NCBI GenBank assembly: GCA_963575745.1
Contig: CAUYUJ010018726.1
Location: forward strand, 1,573,112-1,637,111
Direction: 5' to 3'
From: Prorocentrum cordatum
Lineage: Eukaryota; Sar; Dinophyceae; Prorocentrales; Prorocentraceae
DNA length: 64,000 nucleotides
In this document: one piece after another, positions 33,476 through 44,519 of the stretch
Layout of the letters: each line of letters opens with the position of its first letter
Numbering within the stretch: position 1 is the first letter of the stretch
Translations under genes and position numbers: made by a program
The notes under the pieces: model-generated
Database searches by the model: none
What the model saw: the letters and a program-made list of their open reading frames with translations, nothing else
What the model was told of the DNA's origin: nothing

Positions 33476-34254
33476 GTTCGGCATATGGGGGGGGGGGGCG
33501 TCGAGGGATCTCCTGTCTGCGTTCTCTCGCCTGGGCAAGCAGCACCACGGGGTGGTGGGAATCGCTCCGCCCACCCACACCAACATGTGGAGGAGGAGGA
33601 GGAGGAGGAGGAGGAGGAGGAGGAGGGGTAATTAGGGGAGAGGGAGTAGATAGATGCTCTGAGTAGGGTGTGGCGAAGAGCAGGGCGAGTAGGGCGTTGA
33701 GGAGGACGTGAGGTGGCGTTGAAGTGAGGACAACGGGCAGTTTGAGGAGGGGGAGGGAGGATGCAAGACAAGACGGAGAGGGAGGAGGGAGGGAGGAGGA
33801 GGTCGGAGAGAGCAGATGCATGGAAGCACATATGCAATGATCGGCCACAAAGACAAGTCGGCCAGACGGGGAGCAATGTTCGGGCACGGATACAATAGTA
33901 CGAACGCACGCAGCAGACACAGGGATCATACATTCTACGGGCAGTCACGCGATGACCAGATGCACATGCGACCAAACAGGATTGGCATGAGCAAACGCAT
34001 CAGTCATCAGTCTTGCTGCGTCGACTCTTCGAAGCAGCCTCTCCAGTTGCGATGCCGATCACATCCGCCACCGCGCCTGTGAAAGCTTCGTAGGATTGTC
34101 GCAGCAAGGCGCGGTCGCGGCGGTTCACGGTTCTCGCGCTGCCTCGCATGGGGTTGGCGTGCAGCCTCCTTCGGGAGGTTGGGCGAGTTGGGGGGGGGGC
34201 GGGCTCCCGGACGTCGAGGGGCAGCCCCCCGGCCGTTTTCGGACAGTCGCTTGT

Positions 34255-34670
34255 CTTTCTGGAGCTTCCGTGGCCTGTGGGATGGCCCAGTGGATTGGCT
34301 GGTCGATTCTGTGGCCAGTTGGTCAGCTTCGTTGGCTGGATGGAAGGCTGGTTGGTTGGCTGGTCAGGTGTTTGGGCGGTTGTTTTGGGGGATTTCTTCC
34401 CACCCCCTTTGCGGCCGCCCCTTCTGCTCTCTTTCCCGCTCTTGCACGCTGGCCAATTCGCTTATCGGCGCCCCCGTTTAGCTCTTTCGTTGGTGCAGCC
34501 AACTCTGCCTCGCCGCCGACGGAGGAAGTGTTTGGGCGGTTGGTTGGCTGGGTAGTTGGTATGTCGGACGGTCGGTTGGTTGGTTGGTTGGCGGGTTGCT
34601 TGCTTGTTTGCCATGTTGTTTGGTTGGTGATTCAGTTGGTTGGCTGGTTGTTTGGTCGGCGCGGCAGATG
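34255..34670. repeat. TTGGCTGG-rich low complexity with shared insert
   Basis: GGTTGGTTGGCTGG repeats interrupted at 34437-34535 by the segment shared (inverted) with 26030-26125. Confidence 0.7.
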
Positions 34671-34834
34671 AACTGAGAGGTGCAGGTTGCGCGGGTCGTT
34701 GCGAAGAAGTTGTTTCTCGCAGGCGGGAGGATCGCAAAGCCAGTTGCGTCGACCTGGTGCCAGAGGGGAGTGCAGGCAGTACCGACTGGGGTGTCGGAGG
34801 ACCTCGTGGCGGCCTTGCGGAGGCCTCCAACTGA
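34640..34834 (+). CDS. Open frame of 64 residues, unrecognised
   Basis: It contains GAADELRGAGCAGRCEEVVS then RRREDRKASCVDLVPEGSAG. The composition is charged and protein-like, and it sits between a TTGG-rich stretch and a phased-repeat block. No splice sites stand out. Confidence 0.22.
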   Translation: MAGCLVGAADELRGAGCAGRCEEVVSRRREDRKASCVDLVPEGSAGSTDWGVGGPRGGLAEASN

Positions 34835-35195
34835 TTTTTAGTGGCGTGTTGGTGGCGTCTTGTAGTTTCCAGGGGGCATGTTCAGGCTGTGTTTCCCACG
34901 GTCAGTTCGGTTTCCCTCTCTTGGGGGTTTGTTGCGTTGCGTCGGGGCGACATTAAAGGCTTAATGTGCCGCTCGAGGTATCCTCCAGTTCGAAAGCGCG
35001 AGGACGCTCAGATCATTGAACAACCTGCAGTACATGAGTGGATTTTGCCTGGAGGCTCTCTTGTGGGTCCTCTTGGGGCCATCATGGGGCATCCTCGGGG
35101 CCTCGCAGCTAGAGGCCATATTGGGTCGTCTTGGGGCGTATTTGGCCGTCGTGGAGCTATATTGGGGGTGCTGTGTGGCTATCTGACGCGGCTTA
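34790..35195. repeat. Helically phased repeat block, weaker
   Basis: CTCTTGTGGGTCCTCTTGGGG-type units; core at 34870-35030. A CA run at 35400-35430. Confidence 0.65.
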
Positions 35196-35441
35196 AAGGG
35201 CCTTCTGAAAGCACTGCAGGTTTACCGAAAGGGGTAATTGAGGGGCCACAGAACTCCAATTCCGTGTTTTTTGATGCAGGCCGCATCTTCGTTCAGGAAT
35301 TCAGAACGCGCATGTGGATTCTACCTTCGGTGGAGGCACGTAGGGATTCATTCGCGCTCGCCCGGAAGCAACAGCAACACACCAAGCGATGGCACCGCAT
35401 TCACACACACGCACACACACACACACACCAATCGCTGCAAG

Positions 35442-35625
35442 CGCGGTACAATCGACTCGCATGGTAAGGATGGGCAACCTTCCCACGGGCACCTTTGCAT
35501 CCTTGCTTCTTCGCTCCATACTTAGCCACGTTCGTTTGCCGCGCCCAGATCGAAAAGCTTCGACATGGATGTCCAAGGCCCTTGCATCCTTATCGCGCAT
35601 CCTTATGATACGGGTTGACTGAAGC
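35442..35625. mobile_element. Foldback element family C, copy 3
   Basis: CGGTACAATCGACTCGCATG to CATCCTTATGATACGGGTTGAC TG. AAGCG flanks both sides. 35630-36030 has no supported gene. Confidence 0.75.
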
Positions 35626-36037
35626 GGAAGTGCCCCTCGGCAGTTTCGCGCCGTTTCGGTGTGGTGGCGACGCCAGCGCGGGCGTCCAGGGCTGAACACC
35701 CTCCAGGGGCTCGTCTCGAGCCCCAGAACATCGTCGTTTTCTCATTTGTTGTTTTGCCGATCGGCGCGGGCCCTCGCACCCCCCCTCCCCCCCCCATGTA
35801 GTAGTTCTTGGCTGTTTTGGGCGCCTGTTTCAAGCAGGTGGAGTCTCCCCCATAGGGCGCACTGCTGCAAACATTCGCATTCAGCCGAGGTCCGGAGCCG
35901 GATCCCCCTCCTTCCCCCACCCTTGCGCCCAATGTCGAACCGCCAAATAAGAAAACGTTGACAAACTAGCAGTGGCTCGCTACTCTTGACACGCGCCTCG
36001 ATCCGAAGTCGACGTCGCTTTTCTTACGTCCCGCGCC

Positions 36038-37127
36038 ATGGCGAGTCGTGCCGTGTTGCGTTGCGCTGTGGTTTTGGCGGCTTCTGAATTACCAGGGGAG
36101 CCAGTATGGCACCGTCGAGACAACATCCCTTCTAGGAACTTTGGCAACGGCCGCAAGCTCTTATCCATCAGTGGAAGGTGCTGCTGCACCTGCTGCGATC
36201 CGAAATCCTGCAACGACTCGGACTGGTGCAGCTCGGAGGAGAATTGCCTGCGGCCGCAGTCCCAAGGCGGCTGCAATTCGAATGTTGCTGGTGGAGCCAC
36301 GCTGACCTAGTGCCCAGAGCAGGCGCAAGTGCAGTAGATGGCGAACTCTGCGCCTGGCAGGTGCTGCTTCAACGGCTGCGACGCGAACTCCTGCAACGAC
36401 TCGGACTGGTGCAATACGAAGGAAAACTACTTGAAGACGCAAGCCCAGACAGGCTGCAATCCGAACACCACTGGTGGAGCAACGCCAGCCTGGTGCCAAA
36501 CGCAGTCGAAAATGCTGCAGGTGTCGAGCTTCGCGTCGGGCAGGTGCTGCGTCAACGGTGGCGATACGAACTCCTGCATCGACCCGGAGTGGCGCAGCAC
36601 AGATGAGAATTTTCTGGGGCCGCAAACCCATTGCGGCTGCAATTCGAACACCACTGGTGGAACCAAGCCAAATATGGTGCCCAGCGCAAGCGAAAGTGCT
36701 TCAGGTGTCGAGCCCTGCGTCGGGCAGGTGCTGCTTCATCGGTTGCGACGCGAATCCGTGCAGCGATGATGGAGTGGTGCAGCACGGAAGAAAACTGATT
36801 GAAACCGCATTCCCAGGGCGGCTGCAATTCGCACACCGCCGGTGGAGCCACGCCAACATGGTGCCCAGCGCGGGCGAAATTGATTCAGGCGTCGAGCTTT
36901 GCGTCTGGCAAGTGCTGGCCACAGGCTGCGACAAGAACTCCTGCAGCGATTCGGAGTTGTGCAGCACGGACGAGAGCTACGTGCAGACGCAAGCCCAGAC
37001 AGGTCTGCAATTCGAACGCCACCAGTGGAGCCACACCGACCTGGTGTTCCAGCGGTTGGCATGTCGGTTCGTTCTGCATGGTTACGGGGCCCTGGCAATG
37101 CTGGGGCCCACGCGTGCACCCTGCTGA
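36038..37127 (+). pseudogene. Secreted cysteine-rich repeat protein, decayed (five 61-residue repeats)
   Basis: The start MASRAVLRCAVVLAASELPG is a plausible signal peptide. It is followed by five tandem units beginning at about 36178, 36361, 36544, 36728 and 36912. Unit spacing is 183, 183, 184 and 184 bp. The consensus is GRCCFNGCDANSCNDSDWC, then about 18 residues, then GCNSNTTGGATP. The first unit ends in TAG where other units have Trp, and a second in-frame stop follows just before 36338. The 184 bp spacings shift frame in units 4 and 5, so the protein motif jumps between frames. Cys positions are conserved between units across these breaks, so it was once selected as protein. I do not recognise the family. 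Long-read indel error is an alternative for the +1 shifts but not for the stops. Confidence 0.65.
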
Positions 37128-37129
37128 TG

Positions 37130-38085
37130 CCGCGCTACACAGAAACTCAAAGTTTACAAGCGCAGCTGCTGCTGTGATACATCGCTCCCGAGGGACAGTC
37201 AGACTTCGGTCGCCCATCCGTGGCGGTAGAATTCGATATTGGCACTTTGTTACACCAAGAGTGCGCATCTCGTTCGTGCAGGGATCTGGTCGCTACTGCC
37301 CTGGCTGGCGCTCCGCCGAGCGGTGGAGGACGTCAGGGGTACAGACAGAAGAGACGACAATTTATGGCGCGATATCCATTTCGATGGTTGGGATCGGCAG
37401 ATGCCGACATAGTGCGGGGTATACCGGGCTCGTGTGTCGGCTCCCCCGACCCAAATTCGATTCGAGTTCGAACAATTTCGATTCCGATGTTGTTCGACTT
37501 CGGATTTCGATCTGGATTCCGGTCTTATACAGGAGTCCTTGTAGCCTGCCGAGTTCCGCCGATTTGATGTCTCCCGACTTGGCTGCCGACTTTTGCCGGT
37601 CCGATCCATTTCGATCGCCGAGCCGATTTCTCGGTTCGATTTTGGGGTTATAAGCACACGTCGATATTTCACGCTCTACACTGCGGCGCGAGACGCGGGG
37701 TGATGATGTCCAGTTTGATGTGTTCTAAGTGGGGTTACCTTTGGCTTTCTACCCAGGTCCGCGTTGTTTATATCCTTTTACGGTTGATGCCTGCAGGTTC
37801 TGATGTTGCGTAATCGGTTGTGTTGTTTCTGATGGGTTCTGACGGTTGTTTGGTGCTGTTTGGCGTTTGTAGGCGTTTTCGTGGCACTATCGGGTTGGAT
37901 GCGTTCCGTCTGCAGGTGTTTCCCCTGGTGTTCTACGGCGTTACCATAATTTGATATGTTCGGGGTGTTCTTGATGGCGTCTGGTGTCCATTTGCCTGTG
38001 GTAAGTTCCGCCACAGCGCCAGCCCAGCATTCTGGGTGGCAGCATTTCGATGCGGCAGGAGAAACCGTCCACCTCGCGTCTCCAA
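37130..38085. other. No gene supported
   Basis: 37440-37640 is TTCGATTCCGAT-rich. 38005-38035 shares CCAGCCCAGCATTCTGGGTGG with 29232-29252. Confidence 0.5.
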
Positions 38086-38089
38086 TGTT

Positions 38090-38450
38090 GGGAGAGTTGT
38101 GATGAGGATGATGCTGATGGGGATGAGGATCGTGATGATGGTGATGATGAGGGTGATTGTGTTGGCGATTCGGATGATGGTGATGATGATGATGCTGCTG
38201 GTGATGATGATGGTACTGGTAATGATGCTGATGCTGATAATGATGCTTATTATGGTGATGATGGGAACTATCGTGTCGATGGTGGTGATGCTGATGGTGG
38301 GTATGTGAATGAGATTGACGGCAGTGTTGGTGATGGTGATGAGGATGATAATGCATATGAATGCGTGGAAGAGTGATGATAATGATGGTGAAGATCCGTA
38401 TGATGGTGATGCGGATGATTATGTTGACGACGACGATGGTCGGAACGCGG
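38090..38450. repeat. GAT microsatellite
   Basis: GATGATGGTGATG type. 38450-39170 has no supported gene. Confidence 0.9.
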
Positions 38451-39177
38451 CGACAGTTCGTTGGGCCGAATCGACAAGAGCAGTGAAGCGCATCGACTGG
38501 AGAAAAGCCGGCTGCGAGTTGCCCCGCCCAGCGATGGCGTTGTCAAGCTGAATTACCAGGACTGTCTCGGCGCCTAACAGGCTTGCATTGAGCAGCCATT
38601 GCAGTTGGGTTAGCAGGAGCTCAGGAGTTGGCTGGAGACTGGTATGTTCGAAGCGGGACAAGGGGAGACAAAATCATCGACGCCTCTCGTATACCCACCA
38701 GCCCATCCAGAACCTATCCTCAAGCGAGTTATCTTGAGCAGTGAAGCGCAACATCAGATAGTGCAGCAAAGAGGGTGGACAGCCGTGAAATCCTGATCGA
38801 GGCCGGGTGCCGGATGCCGAACCATATATGTTTGGGACTCTTCTTGAGGTGCTATCGGAGGTCTTAGAGGGGGTCGTGAGACCCGTCTGGGCCGCAATCT
38901 CAGAATGTCATTCAAAACCATTGCGGCTCCTTTCTTGCGAAGGCCTTACGGCCAGTGCCGCCGACGACCTTGAAAGGGGGACGACGCCAACGGCGGCGGC
39001 GGCGGCGGCGACAACGACGACGACGCTGGCGTGGGCCAGAGGGTTGAATAAAGGCCGCACCGTGGAGGCAAAAAGGTCATCTCCGACGATGGGACCCCCC
39101 TGGGGGGACTTCTGATGGACCGTCGAACCTCTCCCTCCTCTCTCTCCCTCAGTGGCGTGCGATCCTCCCTATTCCCC

Positions 39178-40042
<865 letters not shown>

Positions 40043-40081
40043 AGAGAGGGAGGAGGACCATCACAGGCTATGGGGGAAGGC

Positions 40082-40115
40082 TAGGGTTAGGTCGACCCGA
40101 CCCTAACCGAAACAT
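40082..40115. repeat. Small palindrome with GGTTAGG / CCTAACC
   Basis: AGGGTTAGGTCGACCCGACC CTAACCG is an imperfect palindrome next to the retroelement 3' end. Telomere-like by chance only. Confidence 0.5.
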
Positions 40116-40137
40116 TGAGGTTACATCCGATCCCCAC

Positions 40138-40600
40138 TTAGGCACTCAGTCTGCCTGCCACGCCTCTCCTTTCTTGGAGTTGAGTGGCAGGGATTGGGAG
40201 GGAAAGTCGGGGGTGGGCCGACATGTTGCTCTTGGGGTGTCGGCCGCCAGCCAAAAGAGACCACGCACCTTGGGAGAACTTGCTTCGGAAGCGCTCACCC
40301 TTGCATTCAGTCCTGAGACCTCTGATATTCTTCTCTGCGTAGCGCCCGCATCGCTGGCACACTACAATGAAAGACTCGACATCAAGGTAATCGCAGATCA
40401 TCAATGTGTGCTTCTGGGGGGTCCCGAAGTAGGCAAGACAAGGCAACATGATTACCTGGGCACGATTCAAACATGCGAGACTTCGGGTGCTATCCGTTCT
40501 AGCTCGGGTGTGGCAGGCCAGGCGCAGCCAGTGATTATTCAACCACGCCCACTGGTGTCTGGCGCCACTCTGCGGGTTACGGCACGCTCGAGCACGCCGA
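40138..40600 (-). pseudogene. Non-LTR retrotransposon fragment, C-terminal Cys/His tail
   Basis: This continues the RNase H piece but one base out of frame. It contains SGARHQWAWLNNHWLRLAC, then a hydrophobic segment, then VVCQRCGRYAEKN, LRTECKG and a terminal GGRHP. The C-x-x-C-G...C...GRHP arrangement is the zinc-knuckle-like tail I associate with dinoflagellate LINE open reading frames (pattern knowledge, unchecked). It ends at a TAA at 40138. The frameshift at 40577-40755 means the copy is dead. Confidence 0.6.
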
Positions 40601-41340
40601 GGTTGATCCGCTGATGGGGGAAGGGGGACGGTCCATTGCTTGGCCGCCCCCACTGTCCCCACAAGGGGGGCTGAGGCTCTTGGAGGGCTTCTCGTAGGCC
40701 TTCTTACCCGACTTAGGGGCGGGAGGGGCCCAGAGGGAAAACGCCTCCGCAGCATACTTCACTAAACGCTGGATTCCACTGCCAGCGTCTTGATAACAGT
40801 CGATCTCCATCTGGGACGGGGCGGGGATTCGGGCGGCAGCTTGCTTGGCGACCTTGTCCACCCAGTCGTTACCCTTGGCAAGAAACCAGTCCCTCGAACC
40901 AGCCTCCAGGGTTTCTAGATCCTGGTGGGCCTTAACTTTTGCAATCTCGAGGGAGTTGAAACTGTTGTTGGCCCTGGTCCAAACTGAAACACCCGAATCC
41001 GCGTCCTTCCTGCAAGCCTCGGGGCTCTGGTGGTCCAAGAGGATGCCTTTGAAATCCGTCCACGCTGTCGTCACTCGGGGGCCCGACACAGCAGCGAGGA
41101 AGCGTAAGTGTTCGGCAGCGGGCGAAGTGGGGGGCAAGCTGGCCCCCACGGGGCTTGCGAGGCTGGCCACTAGGTCGCCCTCTTTGTCGGTTTTGACCGC
41201 GGACCAGGCGGGGGTATCGCAGACCGCGGGCCCAGGTTTTAACACGCTGCCATCATGGAGCGCTCCTCCGTCTATGGCCACCTGCTTGGGCTGACCATCG
41301 CGAGACCAATGCAAGGAGGAGGGGGAGGATCGAGCCCGCG
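40577..41340 (-). pseudogene. Non-LTR retrotransposon fragment, RNase H domain
   Basis: On the minus strand the frame carries the RNase H signature in order: AIDGGA (first Asp), SPAAEHLRFLAA (Glu), TDFKGI (Asp), KVKAHQDLE (His), GNDWVDKVAKQAA (last Asp). RNase H degrades RNA in the hybrid during element replication. The reverse transcriptase and endonuclease regions that should precede it are absent; upstream of 41340 is an unrelated TA repeat and GC-rich DNA. The element is therefore 5'-truncated, as is usual for LINE-type insertions. Confidence 0.7.
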
Positions 41341-41372
41341 CCGCCCGCAAGGGGGCGTAAGAGGCACACGCA

Positions 41373-41425
41373 CACATATACATATATATATATACATATA
41401 TATATACATATGAACACATAAATAT
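41373..41425. repeat. CATATATA microsatellite
   Basis: Marks the truncated 5' side of the retroelement fragment. 41430-41780 has no supported gene. Confidence 0.9.
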
Positions 41426-41829
41426 CCCTCCGCGGTGCGGCCCCGGGCGCTGCCCCCTTCCACGGGTTCGGGGGGGCGCGGCCAAGAGGGGGGTGATGAC
41501 CAGGAAGGGGCCGTGATTGGAGAGGGGGGTGATGACGAGGACGGGGGTGATGACTAAGGAGGGGGTTGATGGCTGGGTGATGAAACATCTCGGGAGATAT
41601 CGTGGCGGGGGCCATGAGATCTCCCAAGATTTCATGGCGCTTCGCCTTATTTCGATTCGTCCCCACCTCCCCCCACCCTGGGCCGCACACGTGCCGCCTG
41701 CCATGATTTGCGCCCCCCCCTCATGGACGCCCCCCTCTTGGCCGCCCCCGAGGTTCGGGGGGGGGGAGAGGCGCTCGATCTGCGGCAGGCTCATGCGGCG
41801 CTGGAGCGCCGGCGAAGGCGCTCTTCTAG

Positions 41830-42040
41830 GCCTTCTGGATGGGGCCAGGGCAGGAGGGGTTGGAGGATCGCGCCGCATCGCCGATGCCTCGGCGATGCGT
41901 CTCGATATGGGGCCCGATTTTCTTCACGCCGACGTCGCCGATGCGTCGCCGACGTCGACGATGCATCGCCAGTGCATCGCCGATGCGTCGGCGATGCGAG
42001 GCAATCATCCGACCTCCTCTACTCCGACCCCATCGAGGAG
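41830..42040 (+). mobile_element. Foldback element family A, copy 3 (GC-AG edges)
   Basis: CTTCTAG|GCCTTC to CGAGGAG|GCCTTT; duplicated AGGCCTT. It lies between two diverged copies of GCTCGATCTGCGGCAGGC (41772 and 42057) followed by GTGCGGCG-TGAGCGCC. Confidence 0.8.
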
Positions 42041-42185
42041 GCCTTTGGGGGGGGCGCGCTCGATCTGCGGCAGGCCCGTGCGGCGTTCGAGCGCCAGCGA
42101 CGCCTGCGAGGGCCTTCTAGGTCCAGGACGATCGAAACGGGTACGGAAAGAGTGGGTGCCAGGACCGACAGCAGATCCTGTTCAT

Positions 42186-42321
42186 TTTGAACAGGGCTTA
42201 CTGTCGCGGTTGCCGTGGACGTGGTTCGTTTGCCCAAAAGCGGCCGCTGTCGGTTTTGGATAGCATTTGTTGTTGAGCATTGTGCCTTTTTTTCCCGTGC
42301 CCATTTCTGGCGTTCAAACAG
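42186..42321 (+). CDS. Unrecognised coding exon upstream of a foldback intron
   Basis: It opens after a TGA and reads TGLTVAVAVDVVRLPKSGRC, then RFWIAFVVEHCAFFSRAHFW and RSN plus two bases. The donor is ACAG|GTCGAG. Joining to 42507 across the foldback element continues in frame as RFGHAESLKDAV. An Asp in a hydrophobic strand followed by aromatic strands is reminiscent of an integrase core, but this is weak. A different frame over the same bases (41517 frame, ending 42263) also looks protein-like, so coding here is probable, not certain. Confidence 0.4.
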
Positions 42322-42506
42322 GTCGAGTTTTTCCGCGGCGAGCGAGGGGAAGAAGCGAGCAGGAGAAGGCCTTCTCAGAAGGCGGCGGGGCGAGAGGTTT
42401 GCTGTGTCTTCGGGGAAGGCTAAGGAAACTTCTCAGAGGGCCAGAGTACTTCAGGTCTTCTGGGAAGGCCCGCTTCTTCTCATTTCCCCCCCCGGATCGC
42501 CGCCAG
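42322..42506 (+). mobile_element. Foldback element of family G acting as a GT-AG intron
   Basis: The 185 bp begin GTCGAG and end GCCGCCAG. Arms: GCGGCGAGCGAGGGGAAGAAG on the left, and CTTCTTCTCATTTCC...GATCGCCGCC on the right. Removing it joins AAC AG to A TTC GGC and keeps a protein-like frame open on both sides, while the frame inside the element is lost. Related copies lie at 8164-8388 and, in part, 3380-3460. Confidence 0.55.
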
Positions 42507-42651
42507 ATTCGGCCACGCGGAATCACTGAAGGACGCGGTAACGCTGCTGGATCCGACAGAATTCAACCTTGAGCAATCGGGCCTCAGGGTTGAACGATCG
42601 ATACGGTGTCAAAATCTTGGCGCGAGCGGACGCCGCGCGAATCTCCAGTAG
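42507..42651 (+). CDS. Unrecognised coding exon downstream of a foldback intron
   Basis: Joined to the previous exon it reads RFGHAESLKDAVTLLDPTEF, then NLEQSGLRVERSIR, and runs to a TAG at 42649-42651, exactly at the boundary of the next foldback element (family A). Either this is the natural end or the frame has decayed. No domain is recognised. Confidence 0.35.
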
Positions 42652-42871
42652 GCTTCCAGACGGAGACAGAGCTGATGGGGTCGGAGGATCGCGCCGCATA
42701 GCCAATGCATCGGCGATGCGGCTCCATGCGGAGCCTGATTTTCTTCACGCCGATGTCGCCGATGCATCGCCGACGTCCCCGATAAATCGCCGTTGCATCG
42801 CTGAAGCACCGCCGCTGCATCGGCGATGCGGCGCAATCCTCCAACCCGCCTACCCGGACCCCCTCTGGGAG
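42652..42871 (+). mobile_element. Foldback element family A, copy 4 (GC-AG edges)
   Basis: CCAGTAG|GCTTCC to CTGGGAG|GCCCTT; arms GGGTCGGAGGATCGCGCCGC and GCGGCGCAATCCTCCAACCC. Confidence 0.8.
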
Positions 42872-42905
42872 GCCCTTGCTCGAGGACCCGCGAGGGTGAT
42901 GGGGC

Positions 42906-43045
42906 TTAGCTCTAGGGAGTTGGCCGTTTTCTGTTCGCGAGAGGGCGTCGCGGCGGTCATTTTTGCGGGTCTAGGTCTAGGTCCGTCGGGTTCGGTCCCA
43001 GGACGTTTTCTTTAAGGGGAGGTTTGCTAAAGGGGGGTCTGTCCA
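42906..43045 (+). repeat. Dispersed repeat N, copy 2
   Basis: GTTGGCCGTTTTCTGTTCGC and GGTTTGCTAAAGGGGGGTCT with no GGA array between. Confidence 0.7.
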
Positions 43046-43147
43046 TCCCCGACAGAGGAGGAAGAGGTGCCGATGCCCCCCGCGCCGTCACCGCTGGCTT
43101 CGCCCCGAGATTCCAGCCCAACGCGCCCGGCCTGGGAGAGGTCCAGG

Positions 43148-43321
43148 GAGTAGCGTTATGTCCGGCGTGTCCCCCTACAGGGGTATTTTCGACGAAAAAT
43201 ATGAAATACTAGAATATTCCAAAGAGGTAAAAAAATACTCAAAAAATAGTCCCCAGACTATTCTTAAACTTTTTTTTTTTTTCGTCGAAAATCCCGATGT
43301 AGGGGGACAGGCCCGACTTAG
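43148..43321 (+). mobile_element. Foldback element family E, copy 3 (GA-AG edges)
   Basis: Arms TGTCCGGCGTGTCCCCCTAC and TAGGGGGACAGGCCCGACTT. GAGTAGCG at 43148-43155 and 43322-43329. Cutting at G|GA and TTAG|GAG would restore one copy of the target. Confidence 0.85.
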
Positions 43322-43339
43322 GAGTAGCGGTCCCACACC

Positions 43340-43450
43340 CCCGACGTCATGATTTTTTCATAACGCCGACCCTTCGAGGTCTCGACCCATTCCCCTGGAC
43401 AGGCTTTTCATCCTGAGTCGGTCTCCGACGGTCCCGAGGGCCGGTGAGGC
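43340..43450 (-). repeat. Dispersed repeat O, copy 4
   Basis: Reverse complement shares GACTCAGGATGAAAAG and TCATGACGTCGGGG with 33350-33475. Confidence 0.6.
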
Positions 43451-43639
43451 CCTCCAGGAACCGAGAATACCGAACAACCTCCCATTCTGATTTGTTCGTT
43501 GCCCGAGGGGGTCTGGGGCATCGGTACCCTCATGGCTTCCCCACAGACATGGGAGGGGTGCGCGGCCCGGCTCGCCTCCCTGCGAGACGGGGGCACACGA
43601 GCCGCCAGGAAACAAGCGCATCCTGAGGGGGAAGCGGGT

Positions 43640-43885
43640 CTCAAGGCGTGGTCCATGTGTTCGGGCCCCCAGGGCCATCACGGGCCCCAGGACTGTCAGA
43701 AAGACTCGGCCACGCGCAGGGGGGTGCAGGGGGAGGGGAAAAGCTTCTTAGAAGCAGCCTCCTTCTAAGAAGCCTTCCACCCGCCCCCTACCCCCCTCCT
43801 GCGCGCCGCCAAAAAAACACTCGGGATGAAAAATTGGTCCTGGGGGATGGCCCCTGGGTCCATGACCCGCTTCCTTCGGGACCCG
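43640..43885 (+). repeat. Dispersed repeat O, copy 5, interrupted by a family F element
   Basis: CCAGGACTGTCAGAAAGACTCGG and CACTCGGGATGAAAAATTGG flank the element at about 43711-43807. The uninterrupted paralogue is at 56965-57000. Confidence 0.7.
43711..43807. mobile_element. Foldback element family F, copy 2
   Basis: GCGCAGGGGGGTGCAGGGGG to CCGCCCCCTACCCCCCTCCT GCGC; TTCTTAGAAG / CTTCTAAGAAG core. AAGACTCGG and AACACTCGG flank it. 43890-44480 has no supported gene. Confidence 0.8.
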
Positions 43886-44519
43886 CTTGCTCCATGCTCC
43901 ATGGCCAAACGAACGTTTTCACAACGCATTGTGCCATTCCATCCTGACGCCATTGGAAGTCTTGAGCGCGGCGAACCTGATCTTGTCGGTAGATCTCGCC
44001 GGCGGTCCATGGAAGACATGGGATCTGTTCGAATCGGCGGTCTCTCCAGTTTGGGGGCGAGAGATTCGAACATCCTCTCGGGCTCCAAGGGGTCGCACCC
44101 AGGCTGTCCCGAACCCCTCCGCGTCCCTCTCCTGCACCTGAGGGCCAGGCCTTCGAAACGGGAAGCGCTTGCTGCTGGTGCCGATGCTTGTCTTTCCACG
44201 TCAGCGTCCGCGACCGAGCCCCCCCGCCGGATGACGCCTCCCCGTATCGATGATGTCTTGTTTGCTTGACTCCGTCGCGCTCTTGTCCAGCTTATTGCTG
44301 AGCTCTCGACAAGCAGCGGGCCCGAGTGCGTACACGAGGCAATGCAAGTGCCGCCATGGTCTCATTTGCCAAGTCCCTTGTCTTTTTCACCTCTAGAGAT
44401 CTAAATGTTCCTCCTGTCATTCCTCCTCTCCTCCTCTTTTGCCACCCTCCCTTCTCTTCATCAGCTCATGACGCTTCGCATGTCCCCACCAGCCCATCCA
44501 CGAACGATGCGCACGAGAG

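Noticed and set aside
40082-40115. Telomere-like GGGTTAGG / CCTAACC
   Set aside because: There is only one copy of each on either side of a palindrome and no TTTAGGG array.
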